Source: Aldehydirespirator sp965220485 | Lineage (GTDB): Bacteria > Actinomycetota > Acidimicrobiia > Acidimicrobiales > Aldehydirespiratoraceae | Direction of reading: 5' to 3' | Length of the DNA: 64,000 nucleotides | Assembly (NCBI GenBank): GCA_965220485.1 | Contig: OZ244832.1 | Span: 558,001 to 622,000 of the forward strand | Shown: in pieces, positions 1-7,016 of the stretch | Numbering within the stretch: position 1 is the stretch's first letter | Layout of the letters: every line of letters begins with the position of its first letter | Program-made: the position numbers and the translations under genes | Notes under the pieces: generated by a model | What the model saw: the letters and a program-made list of their open reading frames with translations, nothing else | The model's database searches: none | What the model was told of the DNA's origin: nothing

Positions 1-686
1 TGAGCAAGGCCACCGAGCTGCTGGAGAACTACCACCTCTCCGAGATGGTCTCCACGCCCCGGGACGTGCTCGTCGACCTGCCGTTCAACTGGAAGATCAT
101 GGTCGAGAACTTCATGGAGGGCTACCACAACGACCGCCTCCACCACGACCTCTACGACCTCGCCCGGGGCGACGATCCCGAGCTTGAGAACCTCACCGCC
201 GGGCACATGAGCTTCGAGTACGAGCCCGGCTCCGGCGTGATCGCCGGGTGGGGCCGCACCGCCCACCGCGACCGGGGCCTCAACCCCACCCAGCGGGGCC
301 TGTTCCCGCCCATCGCCACCCTCACCGACGAGGAGCGATGGCACATGTGCTACGTGTGCGTCCCGCCGTCGCTGCTGATGGGGGTGAGCACCGACTCGGC
401 CTTCTGGTTCCTGGTCACCCCCACCGGGCCCGAGACGTTCACGCTGTCGATGTCGTTCGTGTTCCCCCGCTCGACGGTGGAGCTGAAGCTGTTCGACCAG
501 CTGTTCGGCCAGCATGTGGCCGGCGTCGACCTGTTCAACAACGAGGACCTGCCGGCCAACATCGCCACCCAGATGGGCCTGCGGTCGCGCTACGCCCCCA
601 GGGGCCCGCTGGCGAGGGGCGACCTGTTCCTGGCCCAGTTCAACACCTGGCTGCTGGAGCGGTACCGGGCCGCCGAGGCCGCGTAG
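1..686 (+). CDS. Rieske non-heme iron oxygenase alpha subunit, C-terminal part (5' end outside window)
   Basis: The frame is open from base 3, so the gene begins upstream and the Rieske [2Fe-2S] domain is missing. What remains is the catalytic domain that binds mononuclear Fe(II) for O2 activation. The ligand motif ENFMEGYHNDRLHH is visible, with histidine codons at 126-128 and 141-143 and a candidate third ligand Asp in NNEDLP (546-548). Family knowledge: such proteins hydroxylate or demethylate aromatic or quaternary-amine substrates using a separate reductase. The substrate cannot be read from this fragment. It ends 118 bp before the Rid-family gene on the same strand, which may be co-transcribed. 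Confidence 0.85.
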   Translation, partial: SKATELLENYHLSEMVSTPRDVLVDLPFNWKIMVENFMEGYHNDRLHHDLYDLARGDDPELENLTAGHMSFEYEPGSGVIAGWGRTAHRDRGLNPTQRGLFPPIATLTDEERWHMCYVCVPPSLLMGVSTDSAFWFLVTPTGPETFTLSMSFVFPRSTVELKLFDQLFGQHVAGVDLFNNEDLPANIATQMGLRSRYAPRGPLARGDLFLAQFNTWLLERYRAAEAA

Positions 687-804
687 ACGGGCCGAGTCTC
701 GAAGCCGGTGGGCTGGTGGTGAATCCCGACGCCAGGCGATCTCGGGAGAGTTTGGTGTCGTATAGGCACAAAACTCGCACCAAGAAACTGGGAAGGAGCA
801 TCCG

Positions 805-1215
805 ATGGACAAGCAGAGGATCATGCCCGAGGGCTTCTGGGACTGGCCGCTGCCCACCACCTTCTCGCAGGGCTGGCGGGTGGGGAACCTGGTGTTCGTC
901 GGCGGGCAGGTCTCCCAGACCCCCGACGGCGAGCCGCTGCACCCCTATGACATCGAGGCCCAGATCGGCGAGGTGTTCGAGAACATCCGCACCGTGCTCA
1001 ACGATGTGGGTGCCGACCTCACCGACATCGTGAAGCTCAACACGTACTGGGTCCACGACGGCGACGACCAGGACGAGTTCTACAAGCACATGACCGAGAT
1101 CCGTCACCGGTACCTGCCCGACCCCGGACCGGCCGCCACCGCAGTGCGGGTGGCCGGCCTGGCCGTCGAGGGCCTGCTCATAGAGATCGAAGCCATAGCG
1201 GTCATCCCCGACTGA
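805..1215 (+). CDS. RidA/YjgF/UK114 (Rid) family protein
   Basis: A 136-residue protein with the Rid fold signature: VGGQVSQTPDG near residue 33 and the C-terminal IEIEAIAV strand. Classical RidA hydrolyses reactive enamine/imine intermediates in a homotrimer interface. Here the catalytic arginine of archetypal RidA (PAR in E. coli) is aligned with alanine (PAA, Ala111), so imine deaminase activity is doubtful and a Rid1-7 type role is more likely. The start is well supported by GGAAGGAG about 6 bases upstream of ATG. It follows the Rieske oxygenase, so it may process a product of that enzyme; this is inference. Confidence 0.85.
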   Translation: MDKQRIMPEGFWDWPLPTTFSQGWRVGNLVFVGGQVSQTPDGEPLHPYDIEAQIGEVFENIRTVLNDVGADLTDIVKLNTYWVHDGDDQDEFYKHMTEIRHRYLPDPGPAATAVRVAGLAVEGLLIEIEAIAVIPD

Positions 1216-1257
1216 CCGCACCCGAGTCGGCGAGGCCGGCTGGCGTAATCGTCGGCG

Positions 1258-1575
1258 CTATTGCAGGTCGAAGACGGTGCTCAGGGCGGTGTCGATGCCC
1301 CACTGATCTTCGGGGCGGAGATGGCCGACCAGGTCGCCCAGGCGGGTGACGTCCACCGCGCCCACCTGCTCGACGAGCACCGTCGTCTCCTGCCCGTCCC
1401 GCTCGATGACGGGCCGGAACGAGGCCGGCCGCGCGCTGGTCGAGGTCGGCGCCACCAACACCACCGAACGCGGCTGCAGCGCGTCGGACTGCACCACCAC
1501 ACCGAAACGCCGGCCCTGCTGCTCGCGGCCCAAGCCCCGTGGAAGGCGCAGCTCGAAGACGTCACCCCGGCGCAC
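1258..1575 (-). CDS. MazF/PemK-type endoribonuclease toxin
   Basis: A 105-residue protein opening with MRRGDVFELRLPRG, continuing with RFGVVVQSDAL and VLVAPTS, the beta-barrel core pattern of MazF/PemK (CcdB-like) toxins that cut mRNA at short sequences. Length matches the family (about 105-115). Its start overlaps the 3' end of the upstream antitoxin gene by 14 bp, the normal antitoxin-first order for mazEF. The toxin would be held inactive by the adjacent ribbon-helix-helix protein. Confidence 0.85.
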   Translation of the reverse strand: MRRGDVFELRLPRGLGREQQGRRFGVVVQSDALQPRSVVLVAPTSTSARPASFRPVIERDGQETTVLVEQVGAVDVTRLGDLVGHLRPEDQWGIDTALSTVFDLQ

Positions 1576-1807
1576 GAAGCTGTTCCATGAGACTTGCGAC
1601 CGCGCTCATCTCGGCCCGGTCGGCCTCGTCGGCCTCCAGGGCCGCGACCTCCGCAGCCAGAGCCTGCCGGTCCCGGATCCGTGCGGCTTCATGCACGAGC
1701 GAGGATCGGATCGCCTCGGACTGCGTCAGGCCCTGAGCCTCCAGATGACTCAAGGCGCGTAGAGCCTCCTTGTCGAGCCGTACCGATATCGCTCGGGCCA
1801 TGGACAT
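1562..1807 (-). CDS. ribbon-helix-helix antitoxin partner of the MazF-type toxin
   Basis: About 80 residues beginning MSMARAISVRLDKEALRALS, a ribbon-helix-helix DNA-binding motif (beta strand then LTQSEAIRSSL helix), followed by an acidic, alanine-rich tail (AALEADEADRAEM) of the sort that wraps the toxin. The start is ATG at 1807 or the ATG two codons on (1801); both lie just inside a near-perfect inverted repeat that is the likely autoregulatory operator. No clear ribosome-binding site is seen, so translation may be leaderless. It overlaps mazF by 14 bp. Confidence 0.8.
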   Translation of the reverse strand: MSMARAISVRLDKEALRALSHLEAQGLTQSEAIRSSLVHEAARIRDRQALAAEVAALEADEADRAEMSAVASLMEQLRAPG

Positions 1808-1810
1808 ATC

Positions 1811-1829
1811 GTATCGCGAAACGTGATAC
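1811..1829. promoter_or_regulatory. inverted-repeat operator of the MazEF-like pair
   Basis: GTATCGCG and CGTGATAC flank AAA and form a 19-bp inverted repeat with one mismatch, ending 4 bp upstream of the antitoxin ATG. RHH antitoxins typically repress their own promoter through such palindromes; binding here is inferred. Confidence 0.5.
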
Positions 1830-1889
1830 ACCGCGTTCGAGATCCGTGCAAGGAGATTGGCGTCTGAACCGAGGGCCGGACGCCGTGGG

Positions 1890-2000
1890 CATGGGCGGCG
1901 CTCGTATCGTGCAGGGTGCGATGCGACGTCGGCAGGATCGCGGGCCTCGAGGCTGTCGGGCACATGGGCGGCGCTCGTATCGTGCAGGGTGCGATGCGAC
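1890..2000. repeat. 38-bp direct repeat upstream of and into the thioredoxin gene
   Basis: Two exact 38-bp copies, 1890-1927 and 1963-2000, begin CATGGGCGGCGCTCG and end GGTGCGATGCGAC, with a 73-bp period. The second copy carries the AGGG and ATG used by the thioredoxin-like gene, so the first copy is a duplicate of its start region. In the first copy the ATG leads into a different frame. Confidence 0.8.
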
Positions 2001-2821
2001 CCTCCTCTGTGCGCTACCTGGCGTTGGGCGCGCTGGTGGCCGGGGTGGCTGCCATCGTCTGGACAGCCGTGCGCGGCGACGACCCCGGTAACGACTCTGC
2101 AGCCAGCCTCGTCACTGCCGATGCGGGCGCCGATGCGGGCGGCGAGGCTGCCGACGCCGGCCAGGTCGATGCCGCGAGCGCCGCGACTGCCCCGACCGCG
2201 GAAACCGCCCCGGCCCCATCCGACGCAGAGTCCGATCCGCAGACTGCCGACGATTCAGCCGCGACGGCTGCCACCGCCGACACCGCGACCGAAGTTCCCG
2301 AAGCCGCCGACACCGCGACGACAGTCCCCGCTACCACCGTGCCTCTGGAGCCCATCGAGGTGCTGGGAGTGGCCGACACTCTCAGCGGCCTCGACAGATG
2401 GCTCAACACCGACGCCACCTCGCTGGAGGAGGTCCGAGCCGCCAACAAGCTCACCGTGGTGCAGTTCTGGACCTTCGGATGCCGCAACTGCAAGAACACC
2501 CTCACAGCCCTCGGCCAGCTCTACGCCGACTTTGGCGACCAGGGGATGGAGATTGTGGGCGTGCACTCGCCGGAGTTCTCCTACGAGGCCGACGTGGACA
2601 ACATCATCGAGGCCGCGGCCGACCTGGATGTCATCTGGCCTATCGCCCTCGACACCGACAAGCGCAACTTCCACCGTTGGCAGGAGGGCAATATCGGCTA
2701 CTGGCCCCGCGTGTACGTGATCGACGGCGACAACCAGATCCGCTTCGACCGCAAGGGCGACGGTCGGGCCACCTACGAGAAGCTGTACGAGACGGTCGAA
2801 AGGCTGCTGGCCGATGCCTGA
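1994..2821 (+). CDS. membrane-anchored thioredoxin-like protein (TlpA/DipZ-type)
   Basis: A 275-residue protein with an N-terminal membrane anchor (RYLALGALVAGVAAIVW), a linker of about 110 residues rich in Ala, Thr, Pro and acidic residues, and a C-terminal thioredoxin fold. The redox motif is FGCRNCK with Cys163 and Cys166; WPRVYVIDG is the cis-Pro region. Family knowledge: such proteins act outside the membrane in cytochrome c maturation or disulfide exchange. The next gene is a CcdA-like membrane protein that could supply electrons. The start at 1994 places the anchor at the N-terminus and has AGGG 8 bases upstream. Its last codons are duplicated downstream (2814-2895). Confidence 0.8.
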   Translation: MRPSSVRYLALGALVAGVAAIVWTAVRGDDPGNDSAASLVTADAGADAGGEAADAGQVDAASAATAPTAETAPAPSDAESDPQTADDSAATAATADTATEVPEAADTATTVPATTVPLEPIEVLGVADTLSGLDRWLNTDATSLEEVRAANKLTVVQFWTFGCRNCKNTLTALGQLYADFGDQGMEIVGVHSPEFSYEADVDNIIEAAADLDVIWPIALDTDKRNFHRWQEGNIGYWPRVYVIDGDNQIRFDRKGDGRATYEKLYETVERLLADA

Positions 2822-2895
2822 GCCCGCCGCCGCCGACGCCGGCGAGCAGCTGCTGGCCGATGCCTGAGACCGCCGCCGATCGCCGGGGCGGCTGA
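2814..2895 (+). repeat. 46-bp duplication of the thioredoxin 3' end creating two overlapping mini-frames
   Basis: The tail LLADA-stop occurs twice, 46 bp apart. At each copy an ATG is embedded in ATGCCTGA, so the stop of one frame overlaps the start of the next. The chain is the thioredoxin stop at 2819-2821, a 17-codon frame from ATG 2814 to TGA 2865-2867, then an 11-codon frame from ATG 2860 to TGA 2893-2895, then the GTG of the CcdA-like gene at 2899. This may support termination-reinitiation coupling; no peptide function is claimed. Confidence 0.6.
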
Positions 2896-2898
2896 GCG

Positions 2899-3498
2899 GT
2901 GTCGACGTTCCTGGAGGGCGTGGGCTCCATCGGCGTCGCGTGCACGCTGGCGACGCTGGTGCCCGGCGCGGCGCTGGTGCTGGTGGCCCGGAAGGCCCGG
3001 CTCACGGTGGCGCTGTTCTACCTGCTGGGCGCCACGCTGCTGACGTGGGCCCGGGCCGCCGGACACTGGCAGGTGGAGCTGAGCGGGGCGGCCGTGCCGG
3101 TGGCTGCGGCGCTGGCTGCGGGCGCCTTCGTGCTGGCCTACCGAGCCAAGCGGGCCGCGTCGCTGTCGGCCACGGGCTCGGGCGTGGTGGCGGGGGCCCT
3201 GGCCGGATGGCTGTGGCGGCCGTGCGTGGGGCCCAAGCTGGGCGACATCCTCAACAACGCCGACACCGAGGCGGCACGCACGCTGGGCCTGATGCTCGTG
3301 TACATGGTCGGGGCGCTGCTGCCGGCGGTGCTGCTGGCCGTGCTGCCCCATGCGCTGCCGGGCACGAAACGGTTCCTCGACCGCCTGCCCGTGGCCATCC
3401 TGGGCGGCGCGGTAGGCGCGGCGTACGCCATCACCCTCGCTGCCGGCCGCTACGACGATCTCATAGGCGAGTTCTACCGAATAGCCACCAACGCCTGA
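2899..3498 (+). CDS. CcdA/DsbD-like transmembrane thiol-electron carrier
   Basis: A 199-residue polytopic membrane protein with about six hydrophobic segments. The second half has PCVGPKLGDIL (Cys109), the hallmark PCxGP motif of CcdA/DsbD; the first half has a cysteine at position 15 followed by LATLVPG, a weaker match to the paired motif. CcdA-type proteins pass electrons from cytoplasmic thioredoxin to extracytoplasmic thiol proteins, and the upstream thioredoxin-like protein is the likely partner. The GTG start at 2899 begins right after the duplicated tail of that gene. The degenerate first motif leaves room for a divergent family member. Confidence 0.7.
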   Translation: MSTFLEGVGSIGVACTLATLVPGAALVLVARKARLTVALFYLLGATLLTWARAAGHWQVELSGAAVPVAAALAAGAFVLAYRAKRAASLSATGSGVVAGALAGWLWRPCVGPKLGDILNNADTEAARTLGLMLVYMVGALLPAVLLAVLPHALPGTKRFLDRLPVAILGGAVGAAYAITLAAGRYDDLIGEFYRIATNA

Positions 3499-3666
3499 GC
3501 CTCATCGCCGTGGGGTCTCCCGCAAGGTGCAGTCCGTGTGGCGGGGTCGGCACGGGTCAGGCTGCATGGCGCAGCACGCAGGGCGCCGGGTCGGCTGGAA
3601 CTTGACGGCTCCTTGCTCTGCTCTGCGGGCGCTCGCCTGCCATGGCTGGCGATAGCTTGCCTAGCT

Positions 3667-3978
3667 GTGAACACGGGCGCCGACGACGAGACGCTGGCCG
3701 GCTACCGGTCGAGCATCGACAACATCGACGCCGCGCTGGTATTGCTGCTCGCAGAGCGTTTCAAGGTCACCAAGCAGGTCGGGGTGTACAAGGCCAGCGT
3801 CGGCCTTCCGCCCGCCGACCCCGAGCGTGAAGAAGAGCAGATCGCCCGGCTTCGAGAACTGGCCGCCTCCGCCAACCTCGACCCCTCCTTCAGCGAGAAG
3901 TTCCTGCGGTTCGTGATCAGCGAGGTCATCCGCCATCACGACCTGGCCCGCACCGACGACGCCGCCGCAGAGGGCTGA
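3667..3978 (+). CDS. chorismate mutase, AroQ class
   Basis: A 103-residue all-helical AroQ chorismate mutase: YRSSIDNIDAALVLLLAERF is helix 1 with the core Arg, followed by KVTKQVGVYKA with the active-site Lys, the loop residues DPEREEEQ, and C-terminal helix FVISEVIRHHD. It rearranges chorismate to prephenate at the entry of Phe/Tyr synthesis. A GTG at 3667 gives the standard length; upstream in-frame codons are not coding-like. It sits 12 bp before aceK, so the two may share a transcript. Confidence 0.88.
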   Translation: MNTGADDETLAGYRSSIDNIDAALVLLLAERFKVTKQVGVYKASVGLPPADPEREEEQIARLRELAASANLDPSFSEKFLRFVISEVIRHHDLARTDDAAAEG

Positions 3979-3990
3979 GACCCTCTCGCC

Positions 3991-5823
3991 GTGGCCGGGA
4001 CCAGCCCGCCGGGCAACCCTGAAGCACTGGCCCGCATCCTCTACGAGCGCTTCGAGGCCTTCCACGCCGACTTCATCGCGGTCACGGCCCGGGCCGAGGG
4101 CCGCTTCCTCGCTCGGGACTGGCACGGCCACCGCCAAGACGCCGCCGAGCGTCTCAATCTGCACACGGCCGCGGTGCTCGACACCGTCGAGGCCTGCCGC
4201 GCCGAACTGCCTGCCACCGGCGCCCGCGGTGCCTGGATCGACGCCCAGCGCCGCTACGTCGAGTTCCCGTCGGACCGCGGCGACATGGAACTGGCCGAGA
4301 CCTTCTACAACTCCGTTACCCGGCGCCTGTTCGGCGTGGTCGGCCTCGACCGGCAGCTGGAGTTCATCTGGCTGGGCCCCACCGCGCTGCCCGCCAGCGA
4401 CGACACCGGCCCAGAGCATCGCAGCGTCGACGTGCGCGACTCCACCGAAGCCGCGGTCCGGGCCATCCTCGGGCAGAGCCCGCTCGGCCCGCACTTCGCC
4501 GATCTTGATCGTGACGCCGCTCTCGTCACCAGCCGCATCGACGACTACCTCCACGGCGTGTGGCGAGACCTGGACGCCATCGACGTGCTCGACGCCGTCT
4601 TCTACCGCCAGAAGGGCGCCTACCTCGTCGGCCGGCTGCGCTGGCTCAACCGGGTGTCGCCGTGCATCCTGCCCGTCGTCCACGACGACTCCGGCGTGCA
4701 CGTCGACGCCGCCCTCCTCACCGAACCCGCCGCCAGCCGGCTGTTCAGCTACGCCCGCTCATACATGCATGTGCTGTCGCCCCGCCCCGCCTCGGTCGTC
4801 GCTTTCCTCAAGTCGATGCTGCCGGTCAAACCCGTCGCCGAGCTCTACACCTCGCTCGGGTACTCCCAGCACGGCAAGACCAACCTGTTCCGCGCCCTGT
4901 ACCGGCACATGGAGCACTCCAACACCCGCTTCGAGCAGTCCCGGGGCGCGGCCGGCACCGTCATGGCCGTGTTCGCGCTGCCGTCGTTCGATGTGGTGTT
5001 CAAAGTGATCAAGGACCGCTTCCCGCCCAGCAAGCGGACCACCCCCGAGGACGTGAAGCGTCGCTACCGGCTCGTGTTCGGATACGACCGGATGGGTCGG
5101 CTCGTCGACGCCCAGGAGTTCGAGAACCTCACCTTCGCCAAGGACCGCTTCGACGACGACCTCCTGGAGGAGCTGCGCCGGGACTGCTCGCGCACGGTGA
5201 CCATCACCGACGCCGAGGTGGTGCTGGGCCACGTGTACACCGAGCGGCGCGTCTACCCGCTCGACCTGTACCTGCGCGAGATGGCCCCCGACCGGGCCGT
5301 CGCCGCCGCGTTCGACTACGGCAACGCCATCAAGGACCTGGCCGCGGCCAACATCTTCCCCGGCGACCTGTTCGCCAAGAACTTCGGCGTCACCCGGCTC
5401 GGCTCGGTGGTGTTCTACGACTACGACGAGCTGGCCCTGCTGTCGGAGGTGAACTTCCGGGCCCTGCCGCCACCGCGCGACGACTCCGACGAGATGCTCG
5501 ACCAGCCCTGGTTCTCAGTCGGCGCCGACGACGTGTTTCCCGAGGAGTTCGCCACCTACCTGCGCTCGCCGCCCGTGGTGGGCGAGGTGTTCGCCGAGCA
5601 CCACCCCGAGATCGCCACCCTCGACTTCTGGCAGTCGATGAAGCAGCGCAACCGGGCCGGCGACATCCCCGACCTCTTCCCCTACCCGGCCGCTCTGCGC
5701 CTCCACGCCAAGCCGCAGCCCGCGCCCGACGGTGCCGCGCCCGACGGCGCCGCGCCCGACGGTGCCGCGCCCGACGGCACCGCAGCATCAACATCCGCGG
5801 ATCGCGCCGCACCCGCCCACTGA
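3991..5823 (+). CDS. aceK: isocitrate dehydrogenase kinase/phosphatase
   Basis: A 610-residue protein matching AceK over its whole length: N-terminal regulatory half, then the kinase core with the ATP loop RGAAGTVM (318-325) and VFKVIKDRF with Lys338 in the position of the ATP-binding lysine, then FDYGNAIKDLAAANIFPGDLFAKNFGV, the catalytic loop. AceK phosphorylates and inactivates isocitrate dehydrogenase, sending carbon to the glyoxylate shunt, and also reverses this. The gene is best known from Proteobacteria, so its presence among actinobacterial genes is notable. The C-terminus carries a repetitive APDGA tail. GTG start; citrate synthase and aconitase lie nearby. Confidence 0.93.
   Translation: MAGTSPPGNPEALARILYERFEAFHADFIAVTARAEGRFLARDWHGHRQDAAERLNLHTAAVLDTVEACRAELPATGARGAWIDAQRRYVEFPSDRGDMELAETFYNSVTRRLFGVVGLDRQLEFIWLGPTALPASDDTGPEHRSVDVRDSTEAAVRAILGQSPLGPHFADLDRDAALVTSRIDDYLHGVWRDLDAIDVLDAVFYRQKGAYLVGRLRWLNRVSPCILPVVHDDSGVHVDAALLTEPAASRLFSYARSYMHVLSPRPASVVAFLKSMLPVKPVAELYTSLGYSQHGKTNLFRALYRHMEHSNTRFEQSRGAAGTVMAVFALPSFDVVFKVIKDRFPPSKRTTPEDVKRRYRLVFGYDRMGRLVDAQEFENLTFAKDRFDDDLLEELRRDCSRTVTITDAEVVLGHVYTERRVYPLDLYLREMAPDRAVAAAFDYGNAIKDLAAANIFPGDLFAKNFGVTRLGSVVFYDYDELALLSEVNFRALPPPRDDSDEMLDQPWFSVGADDVFPEEFATYLRSPPVVGEVFAEHHPEIATLDFWQSMKQRNRAGDIPDLFPYPAALRLHAKPQPAPDGAAPDGAAPDGAAPDGTAASTSADRAAPAH
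5722..5781 (+). repeat. 15-bp tandem repeat, four copies, at the 3' end of aceK
   Basis: Four head-to-tail units of GCGCCCGACGGTGCC with small changes encode APDGA repeated in frame in the last 40 residues of AceK. The tail lies outside the catalytic core, so copy-number change would only alter tail length. Confidence 0.9.
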
Positions 5824-5836
5824 CTGGAGGAGCACC

Positions 5837-6820
5837 ATGCGAGCCGTCGTCATCACCGCCAAGGGCGATCCCGAGGTCCTCGTCGTGCAGGAAGTGCCCG
5901 ATCCGGTCCCCGGCCCCGAGGAGGTCCTCGTGGACGTGGTGACCTCGGCGGTCAACCGCGCCGACCTGCTGCAGCGCCGGGGCCTGTACCCCGGCCCGCC
6001 CGCGGACCATGAGATTCCCGGCCTGGAGTTCGCAGGCCGGGTGGCCGAGACCGGCCAGCGGGTCACCGAGCACGCCGTCGGCGACGCAGTGATGGGGATC
6101 GTGGCCGGCGGCGGCTACGCCGAGCGGGTCGCCGTGCATGCGCGCCAGGCCATGGCCGTGCCCGACGCGCTCGGGCTGGAGGCCGCAGGCGCTTTCCCGG
6201 AAGTGTTCATCACCGCCTGGGACGCGCTCGTCCGCCAGGGCGGGCTCACCTCGGGACGGTGGGCGCTGGTGCACGCCGGAGCATCGGGGGTGGGCACCGC
6301 GTCCATCCAGATCGCCAAAGCGATCGGGGCCCGCATCGCAGTGACCGCCTCTGCCGGCAAGCACCCCGTCTGTGAAGCCCTCGGCGCCGATCTGGTGATC
6401 GACTACGCCTCGGAGGACTTCGTCGAGGCCGTCCAGGTCGCCACCGGCGGAACCGGGGTGGATGTCGTGCTCGACGTGGTCGGCGGCGACTACCTGCCCC
6501 GCAACATCTCGTGCCTGCACACCAACGGGCGCATCCTGCAGGTCGGCACCATGGCCGGCGCAGCCGTGCCGTTCAACCCGGCCGCGCTGATGGTCAAGCG
6601 GGCGGCTCTGATCGGCACCACCCTGAGGGCTCGCCCCATCGAGGAGAAGATTGCGGTCACCCGCCAGTTCGCGACCGAGATGCTGCCCCATGTAGCCGCC
6701 GGGACGGTCGCTCCGGTCATCGACAGCCGCTTCGCGCTCGACGAGGCGTCCGCCGCCCATGAGCGCATGGAGGCCAACCTCAACGCGGGCAAGATCATCC
6801 TCGACGCCGCCCCCGTCTAG
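5837..6820 (+). CDS. NAD(P)H:quinone oxidoreductase, zinc-independent MDR family
   Basis: A 327-residue medium-chain reductase of the QOR/PIG3 type: MRAVVIT...PEVL start, NRADLLQRRGLYPGPP, the nucleotide-binding HAGASGVGTASIQIAKA, and VDVVLDVVGGDYLPRN. Zinc-ligand cysteines are absent, as expected for quinone reductases. It should reduce quinones or reactive enals with NADPH. The start is fixed by GGAGG before ATG at 5837, 13 bp after aceK, so it is probably in the same operon. Confidence 0.88.
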   Translation: MRAVVITAKGDPEVLVVQEVPDPVPGPEEVLVDVVTSAVNRADLLQRRGLYPGPPADHEIPGLEFAGRVAETGQRVTEHAVGDAVMGIVAGGGYAERVAVHARQAMAVPDALGLEAAGAFPEVFITAWDALVRQGGLTSGRWALVHAGASGVGTASIQIAKAIGARIAVTASAGKHPVCEALGADLVIDYASEDFVEAVQVATGGTGVDVVLDVVGGDYLPRNISCLHTNGRILQVGTMAGAAVPFNPAALMVKRAALIGTTLRARPIEEKIAVTRQFATEMLPHVAAGTVAPVIDSRFALDEASAAHERMEANLNAGKIILDAAPV

Positions 6821-6917
6821 TTCTCGCGAACTACCGCTGACTTTGCCACCCATACGGTGGTCAACTGCGGGAAGTTCGATGCCGACCACGCTGCCCGACC
6901 CGGCCGCGGCATCCTAG

Positions 6918-7016
6918 GTGGCTGGTGCCAAACTCCCGAAATGGGGGTTTTGCGGTCACAAAACCCCAGGTCAGCGACTTGCGAATTGTGGCAAATTGCC
7001 ATTTAACACCAGCCTC
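6918..7016 (+). mobile_element. 99-bp MITE-like palindromic element, copy 1
   Basis: The element is bounded by CTAG at 6914-6917 and 7017-7020. Its ends are GTGGCTGGTG and CACCAGCCTC (perfect 10-bp inverted ends in the second copy). Inside are two hairpins: GGGGTTTTG/CAAAACCCC with a 6-base loop, and TGGCAA/TTGCCA. It is 97/99 identical to the reverse complement of 50473-50571. It has no coding capacity of its own. The right CTAG contains the TAG stop of gltA, so the hairpin may serve as that gene's terminator. Confidence 0.85.

Noticed and set aside
6817..7002. A 61-codon frame starting MAICHNSQVADLGFC, seen again at 50487
   Set aside because: Both copies are the translation of the 99-bp mobile element and run into unrelated flanks; similarity is at the DNA level.
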